A stretch of DNA of 64,000 nt. Source: Sphingomonas panni (GTDB lineage Bacteria > Pseudomonadota > Alphaproteobacteria > Sphingomonadales > Sphingomonadaceae). Made by a program: the position numbers and the translations under genes. This document shows positions 17,428 to 25,514 of this stretch, piece by piece. The first letter of the stretch is position 1, and each line of letters starts with the position of its first letter. The DNA is taken from positions 744,001 through 808,000 of the forward strand of contig NZ_JAKREU010000001.1 in the NCBI RefSeq assembly GCF_022664435.1. The letters run 5' to 3'. The notes below the pieces were generated by a model. It was not told the DNA's origin, ran no database searches, and saw only the letters and a list, made by a program, of their open reading frames with translations.

Positions 17428-18092
17428 AGCTCGATCAACCGGTCGGGAAGTTCGTTCATGGGTTTGGCTCCTGTCGGAAAATGCTCGGCCAGCACCTGGC
17501 CGATCGCCGCCACCGCGTCGACGATGCCATCGGCCGCGCGGTCCTGTTTCAATGCCGCCAGCAACGCCGCCAGCGCATCGTCCCATATCGCCGGATCGAC
17601 CCGGTCGTGGATCGCAGCCTCGGCGATCAGTTCGGCACGATGTTCGTCGCGGGAGAGGTAGAGCAGCACGCCGGTCGCCGCCACGGTGCGGCGTTCGGCG
17701 GCCGCGCGGAACAGCAACAGCGCGCGGGCATGGACCCGCCGTGCCTTGGTCGCCGCCGGGGTCAACGCCATGCGCAGCGGCATCCACGCGCAGCCACAGC
17801 GCACGATCAGGAACACCGCTCCCTGCACCCATGCCAGCGTCGTCAGCAGGAACAGCGGGGTAGGGGCGTCGCCCCATGGCTCGGCCCAGCCATGGAACGC
17901 CAGCAGCCAGCCCGGCCACAATGCGGTGCCGACCAGCACCAGGAGCATCGCCAGCACCGCCATGTGCAGCCCGACGTCATGATAGGCGTCGGACCGGCGA
18001 GCCAGCACGACGACGATCTCGCCCTCGGTGGCCGCCTCGGCCTGGGTAACGGCGTCGCGGATGCGCGCCCGGTCGGTGTCGGTCAGTTCCAT
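17424..18092 (-). CDS. TPM domain membrane protein (second TPM protein of the operon)
   Basis: The product is 222 residues. The first 40 residues carry the TPM start pattern (DTDRARIRDAVTQAEAATEGEIVVVLARRS). Two membrane segments follow at about 43-65 and 80-100, and the TPM fold resumes with RDEHRAELIAEAAIHDRV. The TPM fold is therefore interrupted by a membrane hairpin, as in other YgcG-neighbour proteins. The function is unknown. It starts one base inside the stop of the preceding TPM gene (TGATG). Confidence 0.8.
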   Translation of the reverse strand: MELTDTDRARIRDAVTQAEAATEGEIVVVLARRSDAYHDVGLHMAVLAMLLVLVGTALWPGWLLAFHGWAEPWGDAPTPLFLLTTLAWVQGAVFLIVRCGCAWMPLRMALTPAATKARRVHARALLLFRAAAERRTVAATGVLLYLSRDEHRAELIAEAAIHDRVDPAIWDDALAALLAALKQDRAADGIVDAVAAIGQVLAEHFPTGAKPMNELPDRLIEL

Positions 18093-18973
18093 CACCAATT
18101 CCCCGACGCCCCGCCGCCCCCTGCGGACCCGCCGCCGCCGCCGGTAAAGCCGCCCCCGCTCCAGCCGCCACCCGAGCTGCCGCGTGACGACCCGCCGGAC
18201 CAACCGCCGCCGCCCCGTGCAGCACCGCGCGCCAGTTCGTCGGCGATCGACCACAAGACGACCTGCGCGACATCGCCCGCCGTGCTGCTGCGGTGCGGCC
18301 GGCCCCACGGACCGCTACGCCGTCGTCGGCTCGACACCGCGATGATGCCGAAGATCAACAAACCCATGCCGATGAAGAATATGATACCCATCACCTCGCC
18401 GCCGTCTTGCGAGGCTTGCCGACGCCGCCCCCGTTCGAACGCGGCGGCGGCGGCATCGACCTTTGCCTGTGCCTCTTCGGGGCTGGCCCGCAGCTGCGCG
18501 ATCACCGCGTCGGTGCCCGCCGTCATCGCGCCGGGAACATCGCCCTCCTGCAGCTTCGGCATCATCTGCTGCTGGATGATGGCGCTGGAGATCGCGTCGG
18601 TGAGGATCGGTTCGAGGCCGTAGCCGACCTCGAGCCGCGGGCCGCGCTGCCCGGCGGGATTGTTCGGCGCGATGAACAGGATTGCGCCGTTATCCACACC
18701 CTTCAGCCCGACGCCCCAGGTCCGCAACAGCTTGTAGCCATATTCCTCCAACGGATAGCCTTGCAGGTCGCCGATCGTCGCCACGACGACCTGTCGCTTA
18801 GTATCTCGCTGTAAAGCCTGCAATTTCTTCGTGAGATCGGTACGCGTCTCCGCTGGCAGGACATTGGCATCGTCCACCACCAGCCCGGTGAACTTCGGGA
18901 ATGTCTGCGCCGCCGCCGGCAACGGGCAGACTGTCCACAAACTTATCCACAGGCTGAAAAGGATGCGGCGCAC
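18092..18973 (-). CDS. TPM domain protein with glycine-rich C-terminus (YgcG family)
   Basis: The product is 293 residues. A signal peptide ends near PAAAQ (23), the TPM domain spans about 28-150 (TGLVVDDANVLP; QVVVATIGDLQGYPLEEYGYKL), a membrane segment lies at about 197-215, and a tail very rich in Gly and Ser runs from 256 to the end. Such proteins sit in the inner membrane with the TPM domain in the periplasm. Neighbouring lemA is the usual partner. Some TPM proteins of this kind have been linked to photosystem repair in plants, which does not apply here. Confidence 0.88.
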   Translation of the reverse strand: MRRILFSLWISLWTVCPLPAAAQTFPKFTGLVVDDANVLPAETRTDLTKKLQALQRDTKRQVVVATIGDLQGYPLEEYGYKLLRTWGVGLKGVDNGAILFIAPNNPAGQRGPRLEVGYGLEPILTDAISSAIIQQQMMPKLQEGDVPGAMTAGTDAVIAQLRASPEEAQAKVDAAAAAFERGRRRQASQDGGEVMGIIFFIGMGLLIFGIIAVSSRRRRSGPWGRPHRSSTAGDVAQVVLWSIADELARGAARGGGGWSGGSSRGSSGGGWSGGGFTGGGGGSAGGGGASGNW

Positions 18974-18984
18974 GCCCGCGCGCC

Positions 18985-19575
18985 TCAGTTCGAATTGCCG
19001 AAATCGACCTGCGGCGCGACCTCGGCCCCGGCCTGTGCCTGAAAGCTCTGCTTGGGCTTCGCGCCATAGAAGACCCGCGCGCCGATCGCGTCGGGGAAGG
19101 TGCGGATGCGGGTATTATAGGCCTGCACCGCCTCGTTATAGTCGCGCCGCGCATTCGCGATGCGGTTCTCGGCCCCCTCCAGCTGCGATTGCAGCGCGAG
19201 GAAATTCTCGTTGCTGGTCAGCTGGGGATAGGCCTCGACGACCGTGCGCAGCTGGCCCAGCGCCTGGGTCAGCTGGTTCTGCGCCGCCTGGAACCGCTGG
19301 AACGTCGCCGGGTCGGACAGGTCGTCGGTGGTGACGTTGATCGACGTCGCGGCGGCACGCGCCTGCGTCACCTGAGTCAGCACGCGCTCCTCCTGCTTGG
19401 CAAAGCCCTTCACCGTCGCGACGAGGTTGGGGATCAGGTCGGCGCGGCGCTGATACTGGTTCTGCACCTCGCCCCATTTGGCGTTCACATTTTCTTCCGC
19501 CGTCGGCACGCTGTTCACGCCGCACGCCGCCAGCGGCACCGCCGCCATCACCACCATCGCCCGCCGCATGTGCAT
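18985..19575 (-). CDS. LemA family lipoprotein
   Basis: The product is 196 residues. The N-terminus carries a lipobox LAAC with Cys18 as the probable lipidated residue. The rest is the long helical LemA domain, with AKWGEVQNQYQRRADLIPNL and the NEAVQAYNTRIRTFP segment. LemA proteins are widespread, of unknown function, and commonly next to TPM-domain genes, as here. It is the first gene of the four-gene minus-strand operon; the region between it and mscL (about 80 bp) must hold two divergent promoters. Confidence 0.92.
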   Translation of the reverse strand: MHMRRAMVVMAAVPLAACGVNSVPTAEENVNAKWGEVQNQYQRRADLIPNLVATVKGFAKQEERVLTQVTQARAAATSINVTTDDLSDPATFQRFQAAQNQLTQALGQLRTVVEAYPQLTSNENFLALQSQLEGAENRIANARRDYNEAVQAYNTRIRTFPDAIGARVFYGAKPKQSFQAQAGAEVAPQVDFGNSN

Positions 19576-19655
19576 GTCATCCCACCTGAACCTTGCCTAT
19601 CGCCACCGTATCGAAGCACTATGGCACCCTCAAGCGGCTAAGACGGGAGGGAGTC

Positions 19656-20123
19656 ATGCCGATGCTCAAGGAATTCCGCACGTTCGTCGCGCGCGGCAAC
19701 GTGCTCGACCTCGCGGTCGGGGTCATCATCGGCGCGGCGTTCGGCACGATCACCAAATCGCTGACCGACGACATCATCATGCCGGTCATCGGCTGGCTGT
19801 TCGGCGGGTTCGATTTCTCCAGCTATTTCGTCCAGCTCGGCCCCATTCCGGCGACCTACAAGGGCAGCCCGGACAATTATACCGCGTTGAAGGAAGCCGG
19901 CGTGCCGCTGTTCGGCTATGGCCAGTTCGTCAGCGTGGTCATCAATTTCGTGATCCTTGCCTTCATCGTGTTCCTGCTCGTGAAGTTCGTGAACCGCGCG
20001 ATCGCGACGGTGCATCAGGAACAGAAGACCGGCGACGTGCCGCCTGCCGCCGATCCGCCCGAAATCGCGCTGCTCCGCGAAATCCGCGACGAATTGCGGG
20101 CGGCGAAGAAGCTGCCCGAATAA
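19656..20123 (+). CDS. mscL: Large-conductance mechanosensitive channel
   Basis: MscL is a homopentameric inner-membrane valve that opens under hypo-osmotic shock. The product is 155 residues. TM1 contains the pore segment VLDLAVGVIIGAAFGTI with the constriction region near the start, a periplasmic loop covers about 50-85, TM2 is at about 86-110, and a charged C-terminal helix (EIALLREIRDEL) closes the bundle. The start ATG 19656 follows a strong GGGAGGGAG site; an upstream in-frame ATG is rejected for lack of one. Confidence 0.97.
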   Translation: MPMLKEFRTFVARGNVLDLAVGVIIGAAFGTITKSLTDDIIMPVIGWLFGGFDFSSYFVQLGPIPATYKGSPDNYTALKEAGVPLFGYGQFVSVVINFVILAFIVFLLVKFVNRAIATVHQEQKTGDVPPAADPPEIALLREIRDELRAAKKLPE

Positions 20124-20127
20124 TTCC

Positions 20128-20211
20128 GTACCCCCGCGCAGGCGGGGGTCTAGGGCCGAGCAATCAGCCATAGCGTCTTGAACCCTGGATCCCCGCCTTC
20201 GCGGGGATACG
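20128..20211. repeat. Family R palindromic repeat, copy 2 (diverged)
   Basis: The arms CCCCCGCGCAGGCGGGGGTC and GATCCCCGCCTTCGCGGGG form hairpins and pair with each other. Compared with the other copies T and C are exchanged symmetrically in both arms (CCCCC for TTCCC), which keeps the pairing. It lies between the ends of mscL and the Rrf2 gene and may act as terminator for both. Confidence 0.85.
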
Positions 20212-20217
20212 GCAGGC

Positions 20218-20649
20218 TCAGGCCGCCGCCAGTTCCTGCGCCGCCGCCTGCGCCAGGCTGGTCCCGTCGAGGATGCGTGCCGTCTCGTCGCGCACCCGCG
20301 CCATGGCGTGGCGGATGGCGCAGCTCGCCTCGTCCTTGCAATCGCCGCATGGACGGTATGCGGTGCGGCTGACGCAGGGCACCAGCGCCAGCGGCCCTTC
20401 GATCACGCGGATGATCTCGCCCAGCGAAATCAGATGTGCCGGGCGGGCAAGGTGATAGCCGCCCGCCTTGCCCCGCGTCGACGACAGGAAGCCGGCCTCG
20501 CGCAGGTCGGCGAGGATCAGTTCGAGGAACTTGCGCGGCACGTTCGCGGCGGTGGCGATCCGGTGCATCGGCATCGGCGCCTCGCCCGCGGGCTGTTCGG
20601 CGAGGAACAGCATCGCGCGCAGCGCATAGCGGGAACGCTGGGTCAGCAT
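20218..20649 (-). CDS. Rrf2 family transcriptional regulator
   Basis: The product is 143 residues from ATG 20649 (MLTQRSRYALRAML); a Met five codons earlier is possible but lacks a ribosome binding site. A winged-helix DNA-binding domain covers about 1-80, with STRGKAGGYHLARP as the wing. A Cys-rich segment CVSRTAYRPCGDCKDEASC follows, with spacing unlike the three-Cys IscR pattern, so a metal or Fe-S cluster is possible but unproven. Rrf2 regulators respond to iron-sulfur status, nitric oxide or cysteine. No target gene is adjacent. Confidence 0.9.
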   Translation of the reverse strand: MLTQRSRYALRAMLFLAEQPAGEAPMPMHRIATAANVPRKFLELILADLREAGFLSSTRGKAGGYHLARPAHLISLGEIIRVIEGPLALVPCVSRTAYRPCGDCKDEASCAIRHAMARVRDETARILDGTSLAQAAAQELAAA

Positions 20650-20724
20650 GATCCTGTCGCCCATGCCATCTGGGGCGCTCGAAGGGAAGTACGCTTCTTT
20701 TCAAAGCGGTTTCGAACGCCTATA

Positions 20725-21040
20725 TCCCGCCTTGCCGGCTTCCAGCCGGCTATGACGATAAACTGCGGCGTGCAATAGACGCAGCGGACCCGGGGGCAGT
20801 ACCCGGCGGCTCCACCATAAGGTGGTGTACTTGGACACCGTTTCTGACGGGGCCGAACCAGGATCGACGTGTGTTGAAAAGCGCTGTTTTCGTTCGGAAT
20901 GGGACCACCGCAACGGCCCATACACACAAGTGCCAACGATAACGAAGCACTCGCGATTGCGGCGTAACTGAGGGCCTCGCGGCCTGAAGTTACTCCAAAA
21001 TAGCGCGGTTGGACCGAACCGGGCAACAGAATCGGATTCC
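20725..21040 (+). ncRNA. ssrA: Two-piece (circularly permuted) tmRNA
   Basis: The acceptor piece comes first and ends in CCA at 20815-20817; its T-arm is CCGGG-GGCAGTA-CCCGG and its last seven paired bases are CGGCTCC. After a 31-nt spacer the coding piece starts at about 20849 with GGGGCCG, which pairs with CGGCTCC to rebuild the acceptor stem. The tag reading frame runs from 20932 to a TAA at 20965 and encodes ANDNEALAIAA, ending in the Ala-Ala degradation signal. This order, acceptor before coding piece, is the known alphaproteobacterial arrangement. The outer ends (20725 and 21040) are approximate. Confidence 0.92.
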
Positions 21041-21097
21041 AGCGGTACGGGGAGCACCGGGCAACAGAAGCTCCCCACCTTTCCCACGAATTTCCCC

Positions 21098-21193
21098 CGT
21101 CATTCCCGCGCAGGCGGGAATCCATAACCCATGCCGTTGCGGCTCCATCGCCAGCGTCAGCGTGTATGGATTCCCGCCTGCGCGGGAATGACG
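21098..21193. repeat. Family R palindromic repeat, copy 3
   Basis: The arms are CGTCATTCCCGCGCAGGCGG and CCGCCTGCGCGGGAATGACG, with the inner pair AATCCATA and TATGGATT. This is the most perfect copy of the family in the window. It lies between the tmRNA gene and the TSUP permease. Confidence 0.92.
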
Positions 21194-21249
21194 AAGGGGA
21201 GGGGCTCGGGAGGTTTCCCGCCGCGACTCCCGCCGCTAAGCCGCATACC

Positions 21250-22023
21250 ATGGACACCCAACTCATCGCCCTGCTCATGCTGGTCGCCTTCTGCGCCGGC
21301 ACCATCGATGCGATGGCGGGCGGCGGCGGGCTCATCACCATTCCCGCGCTGCTCGCCTCGGGCGTGCCCCCGGTCATGGCGCTCGGCACCAACAAGCTGC
21401 AAAGCGCGTTCGGCACCGCCGGCGCGACCTTCGCCTTCTGGCGGAAGGGACATATCGACCTGCGCCGGTCATGGCGTCTCGCGCTCGCCTCGTTCGGCGG
21501 GGCGGCGGTGGGCGCGGCGCTGGTCCAGGCGATCGACCCGCAGTTCCTCGCCGGGCTGCTGCCGATCCTACTGGTCGCGATGGCGCTCTATTTCCTGTTC
21601 GGCCCGCGCCTGTCCGACGTCGACACCCACACCCGCCTCGCCCCCGCCGGTCTATTGCTCGCGGTCGCCGCGATCGGCACCTATGACGGGTTCTTCGGGC
21701 CCGGCACCGGATCGTTCTTCACGCTGCTGCTGGTCACTGCCGCCGGCATGGGCGCGACGCGGGCGGTGGCGCATACCAAGCTGCTGAACCTCACCAGCAA
21801 CCTGGCCGGGGTCACGGTGCTGGTCGCCGGCGGCCATGTGTGGTGGACGCTCGGCCTGGCGATGGCGGTCGCCAGCGTGGCGGGCGGGCAGCTTGGCGCG
21901 GCACTCGCCATCCGCTTCGGCGGCAAGGCGATTCGGCCGCTACTCGTGGTGGTGTCGCTGGCGCTGACGGTGAAGCTGGTGTCGGACCCGGCGAACCCGT
22001 TGCGGGTTTGGCTGGGGATGTAG
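21250..22023 (+). CDS. TSUP family transporter (TauE/SafE-like)
   Basis: The product is 257 residues with about eight hydrophobic segments, in the two-fold repeated layout of TauE/SafE permeases. The conserved first half reads AGTIDAMAGGGGLITIPALL and LGTNKLQSAFGT, the second GTYDGFFGPGTGSFFTLLL. These proteins export or import sulfite, sulfoacetate, taurine-derived anions or similar small anions. The substrate cannot be told from the sequence and no sulfur genes are adjacent. It stands alone between repeats. Confidence 0.9.
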   Translation: MDTQLIALLMLVAFCAGTIDAMAGGGGLITIPALLASGVPPVMALGTNKLQSAFGTAGATFAFWRKGHIDLRRSWRLALASFGGAAVGAALVQAIDPQFLAGLLPILLVAMALYFLFGPRLSDVDTHTRLAPAGLLLAVAAIGTYDGFFGPGTGSFFTLLLVTAAGMGATRAVAHTKLLNLTSNLAGVTVLVAGGHVWWTLGLAMAVASVAGGQLGAALAIRFGGKAIRPLLVVVSLALTVKLVSDPANPLRVWLGM

Positions 22024-22038
22024 CTTTTCCCCAAATAT

Positions 22039-22161
22039 TCCGTTCGGTTCGAGCAGCTTCGAGCTTGTCGAGAAGCGTCCGTCGAGAACGCCCCGTTTGG
22101 GGCAACCCCTTCTCGACTGCGGTTCTCGACAGGCTCGAACCTGCGCTCGAAGCAAACGGGA
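22039..22161. repeat. Family T palindromic repeat, copy 1
   Basis: The arms TTCCGTTCGGTTCGAGCAGC on the left and GCTCGAAGCAAACGGGAT on the right pair imperfectly. Inside are TCGAGCTTGTCGAGAAGCG with CGGTTCTCGACAGGCTCGA, and a central CGCCCCGTTTGGGGC stem. Copies 2 and 3 lie at 56756 and 61647. It lies between the ends of the TSUP gene and the GH130 gene. Confidence 0.88.
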
Positions 22162-22179
22162 TGGGGAAAGGAGAGGGCG

Positions 22180-23289
22180 TCAATCCAGCCGCTCGCCCGC
22201 CACCCGCGTCAACCGGCACGCCAGGTCCGCCTCGCCCGACGCCACGATCCAGTCGTCGCCATCGCGCACGATTCCCGTGGTGAACACCACCGGCTGCGGC
22301 AGATACGCCTGATGCGCGATCGGCGCGATCAAGGCAGAAGCCGCCTCCAGCACCGGCCGCGACTCGTCACGCTCCAGCACCTCGCTGGCATCGGGAGAAA
22401 TCAGCGCGCGATAGGTGCGATACACTCCGACCGCACCCTGTTTCTCGACGCCATGATACAGCATCATCCACCCGCGCTTCGTCCGCACCGGCGGGGTTCC
22501 GCCGCCGAGCTTGTACGCCGCAGCCCCCTTCAACGGCCGCAGCGCCGGTTCGGCAAGCGGCCGCCAGTGCAGCATGTCGGGCGAGGTGGCGAGGTTGATG
22601 CTCGGCCCGCTGCCCTCCGCGCCGTCGGGTGCCGCGACGAACCACGCATCCGACAGCGGCCGGGTCAGCGAGACATGGCGTTCGCCGACCCTCCCCTCGA
22701 ACGGCACCATGTCCTTGTTGCCATGGTCCAGCACGATGCCCTGCGACCGCCAGCCGAAGCCGTCGTCCGACCGGTACATCACGGTACACAGCCGCCCGCC
22801 CGACACGCCGCACACCGTCATCCAGTAGCTACCGTCGATCAGGACGATGCGCGGGTCCTCGATGCCATATTGCGCGTAATCGGCGGACGGCTCGACCGCG
22901 CGGTCGTAATGGACAGCCACCACCCGCTGCCCATCGGCCGACAGTTCGACCGGCAACAACCACGACAGCGAGGTGAGGCCGAGGAACGGATAGGCCCCGC
23001 CCTTCAGCGAAAAGAAGCGCGGGTCGCTCACATCCGCCGCATCCGCCGGAAACGCATCCAGCACATAGCCACCCGCCGTCCAGCGGATCGAGCGCACGCA
23101 CCCGTCGCGCACCGGCTCGCGCAGCGCCTCCGCCACCCGCACCAGCAGCAGCAGATTGCCGTTCGGCAACCGCGTCAGCGCCGGGTTGAACGCGCCCAGC
23201 ACATAGGTCGGCTCGGCGATGTCCCGGCGCAGCGGCGATCGGGTCAGGTCGACATCGTCGGGGGCGAAGACGATCCGGTCGTCGCTCAC
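22180..23289 (-). CDS. Glycoside hydrolase family 130-like protein (mannoside phosphorylase family)
   Basis: The product is 369 residues from a GTG start that overlaps the chorismate mutase stop (GTGA). Family GH130 signatures are visible: AFNPALTRLPNGNLLLLVRV, YGIEDPRIVLIDGSYWM, GNKDMVPFEGRVGERHVSLTRP, TSPDMLHWRPL and a GGGTPPVRTKRGWMMLYHGV segment. GH130 enzymes phosphorolyse or hydrolyse beta-mannosides with Asp as general acid. The exact substrate is unknown. The pairing with chorismate mutase in one transcript has no evident metabolic reason. Confidence 0.85.
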   Translation of the reverse strand: MSDDRIVFAPDDVDLTRSPLRRDIAEPTYVLGAFNPALTRLPNGNLLLLVRVAEALREPVRDGCVRSIRWTAGGYVLDAFPADAADVSDPRFFSLKGGAYPFLGLTSLSWLLPVELSADGQRVVAVHYDRAVEPSADYAQYGIEDPRIVLIDGSYWMTVCGVSGGRLCTVMYRSDDGFGWRSQGIVLDHGNKDMVPFEGRVGERHVSLTRPLSDAWFVAAPDGAEGSGPSINLATSPDMLHWRPLAEPALRPLKGAAAYKLGGGTPPVRTKRGWMMLYHGVEKQGAVGVYRTYRALISPDASEVLERDESRPVLEAASALIAPIAHQAYLPQPVVFTTGIVRDGDDWIVASGEADLACRLTRVAGERLD

Positions 23290-23579
23290 CGCGCGCCCCC
23301 GTCGTCCTGCAGCGAGCGGTGATGGCGAATCACCTCGTCGATGATGAAGCGCAGGAATTTCTCGGAAAATTCGGGGTCGAGATCGGCATCGCGGGCCAGC
23401 GAACGCAGCCGGGCGATCTGCGCCTCCTCCCGGCCCGGATCGGCGGGGGGCAGGTCGTTCTCCGCCTTGTACCGGCCGACCGCCTGCGTCACCTTGAACC
23501 GCTCGGCGAGCAGGAAGACCAGCGCCGCATCGATATTGTCGATGCTCTGGCGGAAGCGTTGCAGCGTCGCGTCGGGCAT
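23286..23579 (-). CDS. Chorismate mutase (AroQ class)
   Basis: The product is 97 residues, all-helical, matching the AroQ fold that converts chorismate to prephenate for Phe and Tyr synthesis. Characteristic residues: RQSIDNIDAALVFLLAERF in helix 1 (with the active-site Arg), KVTQAVGRYKAENDLPPADPGREEAQ with the conserved Lys, and FIIDEVIRHHR near the end. It is a free-standing mutase with no prephenate dehydratase domain. It is divergent from the polyprenyl synthase gene, with 117 bp between. Confidence 0.92.
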   Translation of the reverse strand: MPDATLQRFRQSIDNIDAALVFLLAERFKVTQAVGRYKAENDLPPADPGREEAQIARLRSLARDADLDPEFSEKFLRFIIDEVIRHHRSLQDDGGAR

Positions 23580-23696
23580 GATGTCCTTCCTGATCGGCTC
23601 TCGTTGCCGGGGCCTGCCCCTTTCGCGCGACCGGACGTGGGTTGCAACCCGCCTTTCCCTTGCGTTCGCGGGCCCGAACGGCCACATCGCTGGGAC

Positions 23697-24710
23697 ATGA
23701 CGGCTACCATCCACCGCCTCGACAAGCGGACCGAACCCTCCCTCGATCCGCTGATGGCGTTGGTCGCCGACGACATGAACCGCGTCAACGCGGTCATCCT
23801 CGACCGGATGCAGTCGAAGATCCCGCTGATCCCCGAACTGGCCGGCCATCTGATCGCCGGCGGGGGCAAGCGGATGCGGCCGATGCTGACGCTCGCGAGC
23901 GCGCGGCTGATCGGCTATGGCGGGACGCGCCATCACCTGCTGTCCGCCGCGGTCGAATTCATCCACACCGCGACGCTGCTGCACGACGACGTGGTCGACG
24001 GGTCCGACCTGCGCCGGGGCAAGCGCACCGCCAACATCATCTGGGGCAACCCCGCCAGCGTGCTGGTCGGCGACTTCCTGTTTTCCAAGAGCTTCGAGCT
24101 GATGGTCGAGGCGGAAAGCCTGAAGGCGCTGCGCGTCCTGTCGGGCGCATCGGCGGTCATCGCCGAGGGTGAGGTCAATCAGCTGACCGCGATCCGCCGG
24201 ATCGACACGCCCGAGGATCGCTATCTCGACATCATCGGCGCCAAGACCGCCGCGCTGTTCGCCGCCGCCTGCCGCATCGCCGCGATCGTCGCCGACCGGT
24301 CGGACGCCGACGAAGCCGCGCTCGACGCCTATGGCCGCAACCTCGGCATCGCGTTCCAGCTGGTCGACGATGCCATCGATTACGTGTCCGACGCCGACAC
24401 CATGGGCAAGGACGCCGGCGACGATTTCCGCGAGGGCAAGATGACGCTGCCGGTCATCCTCGCCTATGCGCGCGGCGACGAGGAAGCACGGGCCTTCTGG
24501 CGCGACGCCGTGTCGGGCAAGCGGGCGAGCGACGCCGATCTGGCGCACGCGATCACCCTGATCCGCGCGACCCGCGCGGTCGACGACACCCTCGCGCGGG
24601 CGCGGCATTACGGGCAGCGGGCGATCGACGCGATCGGTCGCTTTCCCAACGGCCCGGCCAAGGATGCGATGATCGAAGCGGTCGAGTTCGCGATCCGCCG
24701 CGCCTATTGA
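23697..24710 (+). CDS. ispB: Polyprenyl (octaprenyl/decaprenyl) diphosphate synthase
   Basis: The product is 337 residues, a long-chain trans-prenyl synthase that makes the side chain of ubiquinone. The first Asp-rich motif DDVVD is at 97-101, followed by RRGKRTANIIWG, and the second Asp-rich motif is in FQLVDDAIDYVSD. The GGGKRMRP motif near residue 55 binds isopentenyl diphosphate. Sphingomonads use ubiquinone-10, so decaprenyl is the likely product (inference). It appears monocistronic. Confidence 0.94.
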   Translation: MTATIHRLDKRTEPSLDPLMALVADDMNRVNAVILDRMQSKIPLIPELAGHLIAGGGKRMRPMLTLASARLIGYGGTRHHLLSAAVEFIHTATLLHDDVVDGSDLRRGKRTANIIWGNPASVLVGDFLFSKSFELMVEAESLKALRVLSGASAVIAEGEVNQLTAIRRIDTPEDRYLDIIGAKTAALFAAACRIAAIVADRSDADEAALDAYGRNLGIAFQLVDDAIDYVSDADTMGKDAGDDFREGKMTLPVILAYARGDEEARAFWRDAVSGKRASDADLAHAITLIRATRAVDDTLARARHYGQRAIDAIGRFPNGPAKDAMIEAVEFAIRRAY

Positions 24711-24806
24711 AACGGATACGATTTCCCCAGAAACCGTTTCTAAACAATATCCTGTAAGATTCGACGTCGCGCATAACGATGTGCGCCGCCACGCCACAGG
24801 ACTCCC

Positions 24807-25199
24807 ATGCGTATCGCCGACGATCCCGCCTTTCGCGGGGACATCACCTCCGCGCCGTGGATGATCGACTTCGCGCTGTTCGGCCATTGGGACCTCGGTA
24901 CCGTCCAGCGCTTCGGCGCGGCGATCCGCGATGCGGTCGGCCGGCTGCCGGCTATGGGCGTACAGCCGGGCGAACAGGTCGCGCTGTTCGACATTACCGG
25001 CTTTGCGGTCCAGTCGCCGCAAGTCCTTGCGGCACTCGGCGAGATCGCCGACCGTTCGCGCACCACCTCGCGCAGGATCGCGCTGGTCCGCAGCAGCGCG
25101 CTGCTGTCGATGCAGGCGAAACGCGCCTTGCCGCACCTGCCGATGTTCGATTCGCGCGAGGAAGCACTGGCATGGCTGCGCGAGGATGGCGTGGCCTGA
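24807..25199 (+). CDS. STAS/SpoIIAA-like domain protein
   Basis: The product is 130 residues of unknown function. Its pattern (a short strand WMIDFALFGHWD, a helix, a hydrophobic strand QVALFDITGF ending in a possible phosphate-site loop, then IALVRSSALLSMQAKR and an EALAWLREDG C-terminal helix) resembles the SpoIIAA-like STAS domain family found alone in sphingomonads. No partner kinase or transporter is adjacent. The repeat-containing stretch 25200-25514 follows and shows no gene. Confidence 0.6.
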   Translation: MRIADDPAFRGDITSAPWMIDFALFGHWDLGTVQRFGAAIRDAVGRLPAMGVQPGEQVALFDITGFAVQSPQVLAALGEIADRSRTTSRRIALVRSSALLSMQAKRALPHLPMFDSREEALAWLREDGVA

Positions 25200-25239
25200 G
25201 GGCACCCTTCCCCGACGGGCAGGACCCCATAAACCCATC

Positions 25240-25326
25240 CGTCACCCCGGGCTCGACCCGGGGTCCCGCTTTCCCTTCTCCCACGGCCGGTAAGAAGCGG
25301 GACCCCGGATCAAGTCCGGGGTGACG
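25240..25326. repeat. Family U palindromic repeat (GTCACCCCGG type)
   Basis: The arms CGTCACCCCGGGCTCGACCC and the complement ending TCCGGGGTGACG pair across about 87 bp, with inner GGGTCCCGCTT and AAGCGGGACCC pairing perfectly. A solitary hairpin of the same family occurs at 27131-27159. The remaining 190 bp to 25514 hold no gene that I can support; a short direct repeat GTGAACTT occurs twice near 25492-25508. Confidence 0.85.
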
Positions 25327-25514
25327 AGGCTATGGTCGGAGCGGACCCGGCCCACGCTGGGGTGAGGGTCGTGTCGGGCCTTTCCTACACGCCCACACCC
25401 TGCGACACTGCCGTCACGCTCTTTCCCATCGTGACCGCCACCCACCCGCCACCACGGCAAACGCCATGCCGCGCGCAAAACCGTGACGAGTGTGAACTTA
25501 GTGAACTTTGGGGC

